Shown here in pieces: positions 1-5,705 of a stretch of DNA of 7,543 bases; position 1 is the stretch's first letter, and each line of letters starts with the position of its first letter. Source of the DNA: Gammaproteobacteria bacterium (GTDB taxonomy: Bacteria > Pseudomonadota > Gammaproteobacteria > Eutrophobiales > Eutrophobiaceae); contig SMWN01000032.1 in assembly GCA_004356415.1 (NCBI GenBank), forward strand, positions 1 through 7,543, in the 5' to 3' direction. The notes beneath the pieces are model-generated. The model had not been told where the DNA came from, made no database searches, and saw nothing but the letters and a program-made list of their open reading frames with translations. A program made the position numbers and the translations under genes.

Positions 1-638
1 AGAAGCTAGCAAAGAAAAAGACAGCTAAAAAATCTACCGCAAAAAAGAAGTTGGCCAAAAAAGCTACCAGTAAAAAGAAGATAGCAAAGAAAAAGACAGC
101 TAAAAAATCTACCCCTAAAAAGAAATTGGCCAAAAAAGCGGTTTCCAAAAAGAAAACAACAACGGGAAATAAAAAAAATAAAACCATGGACAAAGTAACG
201 GATATAAAAAAATCACCCCCTAAGAAATTAAAAAAGGCAGTTACACCAGCTAAGAGAAAAATTAGTCATAGGGATTATATGGGCAAAGAACAATCTGAAC
301 ATTTCAGACAAATTCTGCAAGCCTGGAAAATAGAATTAATGAAAGAAGTTGATAGAACAGTACATCATATGCAAGATGATGCTTCCAATTTCCCGGATCC
401 AAATGATCGTGCATCACAAGAGGAGGAATTCGCATTGGAATTACGCACACGTGACAGAGAGCGTAAACTTATCGCAAAAATTGATGAATCAATTTCACAT
501 ATGGATTCCGGCGACTACGGCTATTGTGAAATTTGTGGTATAGAAATTGGTGCCAAACGCCTCGAAGCGCGGCCCACGGCGACATTATGCATTGACTGCA
601 AGACTCTGGATGAAATCAAGGAACATAATCTGGGTTAG
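1..638 (+). CDS. dksA: RNA polymerase-binding transcription factor DksA with lysine-rich N-terminal extension (5' partial)
   Basis: DksA binds the RNA polymerase secondary channel and, with ppGpp, resets promoter output in the stringent response. The C-terminal two thirds (from about nt 261) match the family closely. The coiled-coil tip motif DPNDRA (nt 396-413) keeps both acidic residues and the alanine important in E. coli DksA. It is followed by QEEEFALELRTRDRERKL, and then by a C-x2-C-x17-C-x2-C zinc finger with cysteine codons from nt 525 to 599, ending in RRL/KRLEARPTA-type and CIDCKTLDEI motifs. Unlike the 151-residue E. coli protein, it carries at least 86 extra N-terminal residues rich in Lys, Ala, Thr and Ser. 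The reading frame is open to the window edge, so the true start is upstream. A TTG at nt 51 is in frame but lies inside the repeat, so I do not treat it as the start. The next gene is gluQ, the usual neighbour. Identification is secure; the role of the tail is unknown. Confidence 0.96.
   Translation, partial: KLAKKKTAKKSTAKKKLAKKATSKKKIAKKKTAKKSTPKKKLAKKAVSKKKTTTGNKKNKTMDKVTDIKKSPPKKLKKAVTPAKRKISHRDYMGKEQSEHFRQILQAWKIELMKEVDRTVHHMQDDASNFPDPNDRASQEEEFALELRTRDRERKLIAKIDESISHMDSGDYGYCEICGIEIGAKRLEARPTATLCIDCKTLDEIKEHNLG
3..152 (+). repeat. Two 75-bp tandem repeat units encoding a Lys/Ala-rich 25-residue repeat in DksA
   Basis: Units at nt 3-77 and 78-152 encode 25-residue blocks identical at 22 positions, and a 32-nt stretch is exact between nt 7-38 and 82-113. 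Each block is made of shorter KKKxAKK-like modules, reminiscent of histone H1-like or AlgP-like basic tails. The array runs off the left edge, so the total copy number is not known. The differences between units preserve frame and composition. The basic character suggests nucleic-acid contact, but this is inference. Confidence 0.9.
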
Positions 639-657
639 CTTGGGTTATATTTTCACA

Positions 658-681
658 CAGCCAGTTCTCTGGCTGACTTTT
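658..681 (+). terminator. Hairpin plus short T run between dksA and gluQ (candidate attenuating terminator)
   Basis: A perfect 7-bp stem (658-664 pairing with 669-675, arms CAGCCAG and CTGGCTG) encloses a 4-nt loop and is followed by ACTTTT. The T run is only four bases, so termination is probably partial. The hairpin ends 8 nt before the gluQ ATG and covers the place where a ribosome binding site would be. As I recall, a terminator in the same dksA-gluQ gap has been reported to control gluQ in Shigella, which supports the reading. It has not been tested here. Confidence 0.55.
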
Positions 682-683
682 AA

Positions 684-1547
684 ATGTCAGTAATAGGGCG
701 CTTTGCACCTTCGCCCACAGGGCCGTTACATTTTGGTTCCGTGGTGGCTGCCGTTGCAAGTTATCTACAGGCAAAAAGTCAATACGGACAATGGCTGGTA
801 CGCATAGATGATATCGACCCGCCGCGTGAGCAATCAGGCGCCTGTGCTTCCATTCTGAAAACACTTGAGTTCTTAGGTCTACATTGGGATGGCGAAGTCC
901 TGTTTCAACGACATCGTCAAGACGCTTATCAGGAAGCACTGGATCTTCTATTTGATAAAAAGCTTATCTATCGATGTATATGTTCAAGAAAACAGCTACA
1001 GGGTAATGCCTATCCCGGCACCTGTCGTCTCAAAGAACACTCTTCAGAACAGCAACATGCACTTCGCATTATTACCAACCAGACACCCGTTAATTTCAAT
1101 GATGGGATTCAAGGTCATCTTCAGCAAAACCTTGAGACCGATATTGGCGATTTCATTGTACGCCGTGCCGATGACCTTATTGCTTACCATATCGCTGTTG
1201 TCGTCGACGATGCCTGGCAAGGAATTACTGAAATAGTACGGGGCGCGGATTTACTGGACGTTACCCCCAGACAAATTTATTTACAACGAATACTCAATTA
1301 CCCTACCCCTGCATATGCGCATATACCCGCTGCTGTTGATGCAGATGGGAAAAAATTGAGCAAGCAACACCATGCACAGCCCGTCGATGATAGACAGCCA
1401 GCATCTACATTATTTTCAGCACTCAATTTCCTGGGACAACAGCCAGACGAGGGGCTGCTACAGGGAAATGTTGAAGAAATCATTCAATGGGGGGTGAAAC
1501 ACTGGTCAATGGAAAAAATCCCCGAACAATTCACGATTGAAATATGA
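684..1547 (+). CDS. gluQ: Glutamyl-Q tRNA(Asp) synthetase
   Basis: GluQ is a paralogue of the glutamyl-tRNA synthetase catalytic domain that attaches glutamate to the queuosine base at position 34 of tRNA-Asp. The 287-residue length fits the family, and there is no anticodon-binding domain. It opens with GRFAPSPTGPLHFGS, which contains the HIGH-like motif HFGS at residues 16-19. The zinc-site residues C98, C100, Y110 and C114 fall at the expected spacing. The KMSKS-like motif is KLSKQ at residues 224-228. The start at 684 is favoured because family members begin just before the GRFAPSPTG motif. No Shine-Dalgarno sequence is visible; the bases upstream are occupied by a hairpin. Co-transcription with dksA, 45 bp upstream, is likely. 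The gene ends 23 bp from a convergent amidotransferase gene. Confidence 0.96.
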   Translation: MSVIGRFAPSPTGPLHFGSVVAAVASYLQAKSQYGQWLVRIDDIDPPREQSGACASILKTLEFLGLHWDGEVLFQRHRQDAYQEALDLLFDKKLIYRCICSRKQLQGNAYPGTCRLKEHSSEQQHALRIITNQTPVNFNDGIQGHLQQNLETDIGDFIVRRADDLIAYHIAVVVDDAWQGITEIVRGADLLDVTPRQIYLQRILNYPTPAYAHIPAAVDADGKKLSKQHHAQPVDDRQPASTLFSALNFLGQQPDEGLLQGNVEEIIQWGVKHWSMEKIPEQFTIEI

Positions 1548-1570
1548 TTATACCCAAACTACTGAGTTCT

Positions 1571-2275
1571 TCATCGATCTAGGCCTTCCAGCCATTTCGT
1601 ATAAAGCACATCGGCAATCGTCTTTGAGCTTCGTATTCTTTCTTGCAGATTTTCCAACATTTGCTCACGTGACTGCACGCTGGAAGAAGGTTTGGGCATT
1701 TCGTTCTCATAAAACTCTAGCCATTCCTGTATCGTGTTGATCTTCATTTCCACATGACACTGTAGCGCCAGGCTATTACCGATAACGAAGGCCTGATTCT
1801 TACAAAACTCACTTTGTAATAGTGGTATTGCATCATCAGGCAATGAAAATGTTTCGCCGTGCCAATGAAACACCTCGAATTGTTCGGGCAATCCCTTAAG
1901 CCAATCATCCGAGCATGAATTCTCAACTCCTCTAACAGGATACCAGCCCATCTCGGTAACAGGATTTAATGTGATTTCACCACCTAGGGCCTTACTAATA
2001 AGTTGGCCACCTAAGCAATGTCCCAAAATCGGCATATTTTCCTGGTATGCTTTGCAGATTAGCTTCAATTCTTTTTCTATCCAGGGAACTGGTTCATTAA
2101 CACTCATCGGTCCACCCATAAAAACCAGACCTGAATAGGCAGTAGGATCTTCGGGAACATCTTCGCCTTTATCGACACGAATAGTATTAAACGGGATATC
2201 TCTGGATGTGAGATAATCACCTAAATAACCTGGCCCTTCACACGCAATGTGACGAAAAATCAAGATTGATTTCAT
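1571..2275 (-). CDS. Stand-alone class I glutamine amidotransferase (GMP synthase-like GATase1 domain)
   Basis: A single GATase1 domain of 234 residues that in this superfamily releases ammonia from glutamine, or acts as a related hydrolase. The nucleophile elbow GHCLGGQ places the catalytic cysteine at C87. The other triad members are most likely H174 and E176 in QCHVEM. A FMGGPMSVNE motif (about residues 52-61) and HWHGET (137-142) are also typical of the stand-alone GMP synthase-like group. There is no synthetase domain, so it is not GuaA, and no partner subunit lies next to it. The C-terminal tail of about 45 residues is polar and probably helical. The start codon ATG at 2275 has no clear Shine-Dalgarno sequence. 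The gene faces away from the protease gene on the plus strand. The physiological substrate is unknown; relatives include gamma-glutamyl-amine hydrolases. Confidence 0.88.
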   Translation of the reverse strand: MKSILIFRHIACEGPGYLGDYLTSRDIPFNTIRVDKGEDVPEDPTAYSGLVFMGGPMSVNEPVPWIEKELKLICKAYQENMPILGHCLGGQLISKALGGEITLNPVTEMGWYPVRGVENSCSDDWLKGLPEQFEVFHWHGETFSLPDDAIPLLQSEFCKNQAFVIGNSLALQCHVEMKINTIQEWLEFYENEMPKPSSSVQSREQMLENLQERIRSSKTIADVLYTKWLEGLDR

Positions 2276-2311
2276 GAATAGTAAACTTATTAAAGCTTGA
2301 CCCTTAATGCT
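2266..2311. promoter_or_regulatory. Compact divergent promoter region (candidate)
   Basis: Only 36 bp separate the ATG of the minus-strand amidotransferase (2275) from the preferred ATG of the plus-strand protease (2312). For the plus strand, TTGATT at 2266-2271 and TATTAA at 2288-2293, with a 16-bp spacer, form a 4/6 plus 4/6 sigma-70-like match. On the minus strand, TTTAAT overlaps the same AT-rich patch. If both are used, their -10 regions overlap and leaders would be very short. The matches are weak, so this is a guess from position and composition. Confidence 0.25.
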
Positions 2312-2959
2312 ATGTTAAAACTACTGCAGTGTCTCTTATTGCTCATTCTCTCAATGAATGTTTTCGCTGTAGAAAAAATCACCATCTCGGGATTATTTAA
2401 AAACAAGGCTATTGTCACAATTGATGGTAAACAAAGGTTGCTCAATGTTGGCGAACCAAGCCCGGAAGGTGTCTTGCTTATCTCGGCAAATGCCAAAGAA
2501 GCGGTCATTGAAATTGACGGCGAACAGAAAACATACACTTTGAGCCAACACATAGGCAGTAGTTTCAAGAAGCCTGCAGGAAGAAATACAGTGTCCATCG
2601 CACCTGACAGGGGTGGCATGTACGAGGTCAACGGGAGCATTAATGAATTTCAGGTGAAGTTTTTGGTCGATACTGGCGCAACATCCATATCAATGAATAA
2701 ACATCATGCCAGGCGCATCGGCATTGATTACAAGTTTGAAGGCAAAGAAGGATTATCAGAAACCGCCTCTGGTCTGGACAAGATATATATCGTTAATCTA
2801 AAGACTGTGATGGTAGGAGGCATCAAATTACACGATGTGCAAGCTGCAGTACATGATGGAGATTTCCCCAGAATCATACTGCTGGGGAACACCTTTCTCG
2901 GTAGAGTCAAGATGATTCGTGAGGGCCAAATGCTTATGTTGGAAGAAAAACCGTATTAG
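2312..2959 (+). CDS. Exported retropepsin-like aspartic protease (clan AA, TIGR02281-like)
   Basis: A 215-residue protein predicted to act in the periplasm. It begins with a short basic end and a hydrophobic run, LKLLQCLLLLILSMNVFA, with a likely signal-peptidase cut after residue 19. Residues 22 to about 80 form a small beta-rich segment (GLFKNKAIVTIDGKQRLLNVGE) that loosely resembles the periplasmic domain of GspC-type proteins. The protease domain follows, with the single catalytic motif VDTGAT (D120) and the closing motif LLGNTFLGRVKM (from residue 190). One such motif per chain implies a homodimer, as in retroviral proteases. The frame also contains a TTG at 2297, but the ATG at 2312 gives a cleaner signal peptide and is preferred. 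No Shine-Dalgarno sequence is obvious. Substrate unknown. The stop lies 23 bp from the convergent adenosyltransferase gene. Confidence 0.88.
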   Translation: MLKLLQCLLLLILSMNVFAVEKITISGLFKNKAIVTIDGKQRLLNVGEPSPEGVLLISANAKEAVIEIDGEQKTYTLSQHIGSSFKKPAGRNTVSIAPDRGGMYEVNGSINEFQVKFLVDTGATSISMNKHHARRIGIDYKFEGKEGLSETASGLDKIYIVNLKTVMVGGIKLHDVQAAVHDGDFPRIILLGNTFLGRVKMIREGQMLMLEEKPY

Positions 2960-2982
2960 GCAACAATTTTTAGCGTACCTCA

Positions 2983-3549
2983 TTAATTCGGATTTTTACC
3001 ATCAAGCCGTTCGCTCTGCCAGTATATCTCCTCCCCTCCCTCACTGCGCGCCAGGGTTCTCGCAAAGACAAACAACAAATCAGACAAGCGATTCAAAAAC
3101 CTGAGTGAAGTTTTATTGATGGATATTTCTCTAGATAAACTCACGAGTTGGCGTTCCGCACGACGACAAACTGAGCGCGCTGTGTGACACGTCGCAGCAG
3201 AGATAGATCCCCCAGGCAATATAAATTCCTTCAGTGGGGGCAATGATTCATTATATTCATCAATTATTCGTTCAAGATACTCAACGCGAGATTCGTCCAC
3301 CATTTCACTATCAGGGATTGCCAGTTCCCCGCCAAGATCGAATAAAACATGCTGGATATCCAGTAAATACCCCTTCATCTGTGCATCAATATCATTTGCA
3401 ATCAACAGCCCTAATAGACTGTTTAATTCATCTACATCGCCAAATGTGTTTATACGACCAGCATCTTTCTCTATCCGACTGCCGTCTGCCAGCCCGGTCG
3501 ATCCGTCATCCCCGGTCCTTGTATAAATTTTTGAAAGTCGATGTCCCAT
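2983..3549 (-). CDS. PduO-type ATP:cob(I)alamin adenosyltransferase
   Basis: Transfers the 5'-deoxyadenosyl group of ATP to reduced cobalamin, making coenzyme B12 in the cytoplasm. The 188-residue length fits the family. The ATP-binding N-terminal motif YTRTGDDGSTGLADG (residues 9-23) is followed by GDVDELNSLLG (37-47). The corrinoid/ATP site motifs FILPGG (109-114), CRRAER (128-133) and FLNRLSDLLFVFAR (151-164) are all intact. It is the last gene of the minus-strand corrinoid run, 20 bp after the BtuF-like gene. A good GAGG ribosome site lies 5 nt before the ATG at 3549. It is unrelated to the CobA/BtuR type. The assignment of family is firm; the usual symbol varies (pduO, cobO, mmaB), so none is given. 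Confidence 0.95.
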   Translation of the reverse strand: MGHRLSKIYTRTGDDGSTGLADGSRIEKDAGRINTFGDVDELNSLLGLLIANDIDAQMKGYLLDIQHVLFDLGGELAIPDSEMVDESRVEYLERIIDEYNESLPPLKEFILPGGSISAATCHTARSVCRRAERQLVSLSREISINKTSLRFLNRLSDLLFVFARTLARSEGGEEIYWQSERLDGKNPN

Positions 3550-3569
3550 ACAAACCTCGTGTTATTAAA

Positions 3570-4493
3570 TCAGTCAAGTACCCTGATGGCTGGCGGTAAA
3601 TTCATACTAAGTATATGCACATCCGGGTGTAATGCATTAGCAATTATCTCCAGACTATCCACAAGTCGCGGTCCTGGTCGATTAAAATAGGAATTGCCAT
3701 CAGAGAAATAAACTCGATTACGCTTAACGCAAGGCAGATCCTCCCAACCTTCATTCGCCTGTAAGATTGGCAGATCCTGAATAGCACGCTCCATTGGAAA
3801 ACCACAACAGGCAACAAACATAACATCAGGCTGAACTTCGATAATACGCTCCCATAACGTTGTTTGTGACGGCTGATGCTTGTTACCCAGACAATCTATG
3901 CCACCGGCCATTTCAATCAATTCGGGTGTCCAGTGCCCCGCATTAAACGGTGGATCTATCCACTCAAGAAAGGCCACCTTTGGATACTGAGCCTTTTTAA
4001 TATGTGATTCGGTCAATACACGCACCCGCTCAACACGAGTATTTAAGGCATGCACAACATCGACAGCGATATCTCGCTGATTGGTTTCTTGACCGACGAG
4101 TAATAACGTATCGAAAACATCTTTTAAGCACATCGGCTCCAGATTCACCACACGAGGTCGTTTTGATAGCTGACAGATCGATGCTTCTATCTCGGCCTCC
4201 GATACTGCACATACCTCACACAATGCCTGAGTTATGATGATATCCGGATGCAACTCATCCAATAATTCCACATTGAGGGAATATAAAGCCGTGGTTGTTT
4301 CTAATTGACTACGTACCAACTGATCAATATCTATACTTGACGCATCATGTGGAATTGCGCTTTTTGTTACAATCGGTAAGCCCACAATATCCACAGGATA
4401 ATCACATTCATGCGTTACTCCGACCAGATGCTCTCGTAGACCCAGGGAACATATAATTTCGGTGGCACTGGGCAAAAGTGAAATAATTCTCAT
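3570..4493 (-). CDS. BtuF-like corrinoid-binding protein without a signal peptide
   Basis: A 307-residue helical-backbone metal-receptor protein related to the periplasmic B12-binding protein BtuF. It begins MRIISLLPSATEI, aligning directly with the start of the mature BtuF domain, so no signal peptide is present. In-frame sequence upstream does not supply one either. Family motifs include LCEVCAVS (residues 91-98), FVACCGFP (226-233) and NRPGPRLVDSLEI (271-283). It contains ten cysteines (15, 30, 92, 95, 107, 122, 201, 229, 230, 255), more than expected for an exported protein. The ATG overlaps the TGA of the preceding PP-loop gene by four bases (ATGA, 4490-4493), with a purine-rich AGAGAAG upstream, so translation is probably coupled. 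The operon context supports corrinoid as ligand. Whether it works as a transporter component or as a cytoplasmic carrier is open. Other helical-backbone receptor ligands such as haem or siderophore cannot be excluded from sequence alone. Confidence 0.85.
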   Translation of the reverse strand: MRIISLLPSATEIICSLGLREHLVGVTHECDYPVDIVGLPIVTKSAIPHDASSIDIDQLVRSQLETTTALYSLNVELLDELHPDIIITQALCEVCAVSEAEIEASICQLSKRPRVVNLEPMCLKDVFDTLLLVGQETNQRDIAVDVVHALNTRVERVRVLTESHIKKAQYPKVAFLEWIDPPFNAGHWTPELIEMAGGIDCLGNKHQPSQTTLWERIIEVQPDVMFVACCGFPMERAIQDLPILQANEGWEDLPCVKRNRVYFSDGNSYFNRPGPRLVDSLEIIANALHPDVHILSMNLPPAIRVLD

Positions 4494-5188
4494 CGCATTT
4501 CTTCTCTCGGCAAAATATCCGTAAAAACAAAACCTTCTCTTTCTACCGTTTCACCTGATTGGATCTGAATCGCGTGTTTAAACATTGGCCCATCCCAGGT
4601 AAAGGTGTGAAACTCCCCATATTCACCGCATGGATCAATCCCATTTGGTAATGCAGTCAGAAAATGTCTGTCAAAATCACGACCCGCAAAATCTCTGGAT
4701 AATTTCTCTGGATCCATGCATGTGATTCTTGCACAAAGACCTCCAGCAATCATTTCTTCAGCAAGTTTATCAGTGGGTTCATTCCAAAGTGGAAATAAGG
4801 GTGCAAAATCCGTCTCTTGCAGAAATATTTCTCTGTATGCGCGAACATCTTCAAGAAACAAATCGCCGAAAGCCATCAATGCAACATCCCATTGCTCATG
4901 TAATTCTGTGCAGGCATCCAACATGGCCCGTTCATAAACCTCGTTACTGCATGGCCAAGGTAAAGGCACCTCATGCAAAGAAAGTCCTGCGGCACGAGCC
5001 TGTGACTGCACAAGCCCTCGCCTGACACCATGCATTGCAGAACGATCAAATTCCTGATTAAAAGTCGTGAGTAGCCCGACAACCTCATATTCGTCTTGCT
5101 GCTGTAGCCGATACAATGTCCATGCGGAATCCTTGCCGCTGCTCCATGACAAGATAACTCGTTGGCGAATTTTAGATTGTTTTTGCAT
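4490..5188 (-). CDS. PP-loop ATPase of the DUF71/Dph6-like family (COG2102), B12-associated type
   Basis: An adenine-nucleotide alpha-hydrolase fold protein of 232 residues. The PP-loop ATP-binding motif LSWSSGKDSAW starts at about residue 13, with the core SGKDS at 17-21. Further family features are ALMAFGDLFLEDVRAYRE (a well-kept mid-domain block) and the C-terminal GEYGEFHTFTWDGPMF. The related eukaryotic Dph6 amidates diphthine, but bacteria lack diphthamide. As I recall, comparative genomics has predicted that a bacterial subgroup found beside B12 genes acts in corrinoid salvage; this gene sits in just that setting. A longer frame reaches 5293, but its first 35 residues are non-homologous and overlap the upstream gene, so the ATG at 5188 is preferred. 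That start overlaps the upstream gene by 17 bp and lacks a clear Shine-Dalgarno sequence, suggesting coupled translation. The reaction is unknown. Confidence 0.85.
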   Translation of the reverse strand: MQKQSKIRQRVILSWSSGKDSAWTLYRLQQQDEYEVVGLLTTFNQEFDRSAMHGVRRGLVQSQARAAGLSLHEVPLPWPCSNEVYERAMLDACTELHEQWDVALMAFGDLFLEDVRAYREIFLQETDFAPLFPLWNEPTDKLAEEMIAGGLCARITCMDPEKLSRDFAGRDFDRHFLTALPNGIDPCGEYGEFHTFTWDGPMFKHAIQIQSGETVEREGFVFTDILPREEMR

Positions 5189-5693
5189 CAGAATCGTGCA
5201 AAGACCAATGCTGAAACCATTCATAAGCCCCAAACAATATGGCGCAATAAAATGTATCGGATAGCATACTCCTGCCGAAATAAGGAACTCCATTCAGGTA
5301 ACAAAGCAATAGCCCCTCAGTCGTGTGTGGGTAATAAACCCACCAGGCACCCAGGTTTGACGAGATAAAGAATATTAACGCCGAAACAAAAATGGCTGAG
5401 CCCATACGAACAAATGTCCGTTTCCTGCTCAATAATACCTTACCGATACAGGCTGAAGCAGCAAACCCAATATACACCGAGACCATCACCACTGGATTGT
5501 AAAACCCTATAATGGCATCACCTATCAGTAATGCCACTAAGGGAACGCACCATGACCATCGCTTATGCATATATGACCCGGCAAACAAGCCCAGGGCACC
5601 GATGGGTGTAAATCCGAATGGATGCGGTGCAAGTCTTGAAAATGCCACCACTAAAACAAGAAGATAACTAGCAATTAGATTTTGTTTTTTCAT
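5172..5693 (-). CDS. Small six-helix inner-membrane protein, candidate corrinoid permease (DUF6580-like)
   Basis: A 173-residue, strongly hydrophobic protein with about six membrane segments (approximately residues 5-21, 26-42, 47-64, 67-88, 94-120 and 126-160). Motifs worth noting are HPFGFTPIGALGLFAGSY near the N-terminus, LLIGD (56-59), SSNLGAWWVYYPHTTEGLLLCYLNGVPYF in pieces across residues 111-139, and cysteines at 49, 82, 131 and 150. The size and helix number resemble S components of ECF vitamin transporters, a group that includes the B12 protein BtuM. I cannot establish homology by eye, and it looks closer to the DUF6580 family. It begins 12 bp after the BtuB-like stop with a good AAGGA ribosome site overlapping that stop codon, so it is clearly in the same operon. 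A role in moving corrinoid across the inner membrane is inferred from context only. Confidence 0.75.
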   Translation of the reverse strand: MKKQNLIASYLLVLVVAFSRLAPHPFGFTPIGALGLFAGSYMHKRWSWCVPLVALLIGDAIIGFYNPVVMVSVYIGFAASACIGKVLLSRKRTFVRMGSAIFVSALIFFISSNLGAWWVYYPHTTEGLLLCYLNGVPYFGRSMLSDTFYCAILFGAYEWFQHWSLHDSDAKTI

Positions 5694-5705
5694 AATAGTG
5701 ATCCT

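Noticed and set aside
51..53. TTG as the start codon of dksA
   Set aside because: It lies within a 75-bp coding repeat, and the frame is open with the same repeat sequence upstream.
616..939. Minus-strand open frame of 107 codons opposite gluQ
   Set aside because: It is antisense to a well-supported gene, has no recognisable motif and no ribosome site.
2297..2311. TTG start for the retropepsin-like protease
   Set aside because: The ATG at 2312 gives a more typical signal peptide; neither has a clear ribosome site, so some doubt remains.
2960..2982. Bidirectional terminator between the convergent protease and adenosyltransferase genes
   Set aside because: No stem-loop with a T run is visible in this 23-bp gap; the same is true of the 23-bp gap at 1548-1570.
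3234..3599. Plus-strand open frame of 121 codons opposite the adenosyltransferase
   Set aside because: It lies opposite strongly conserved coding sequence and its translation looks like an antisense shadow.
5189..5293. Longer 5' extension of the PP-loop gene to an ATG at 5293
   Set aside because: The extra 35 residues match nothing in the family, lie over the conserved C-terminal part of the membrane gene, and the family normally begins just before the PP-loop.
5694..5705. Cobalamin riboswitch inside the corrinoid operon
   Set aside because: The largest gap within the run is 20 bp, far too short; a riboswitch could only be upstream of the receptor gene, beyond the window.
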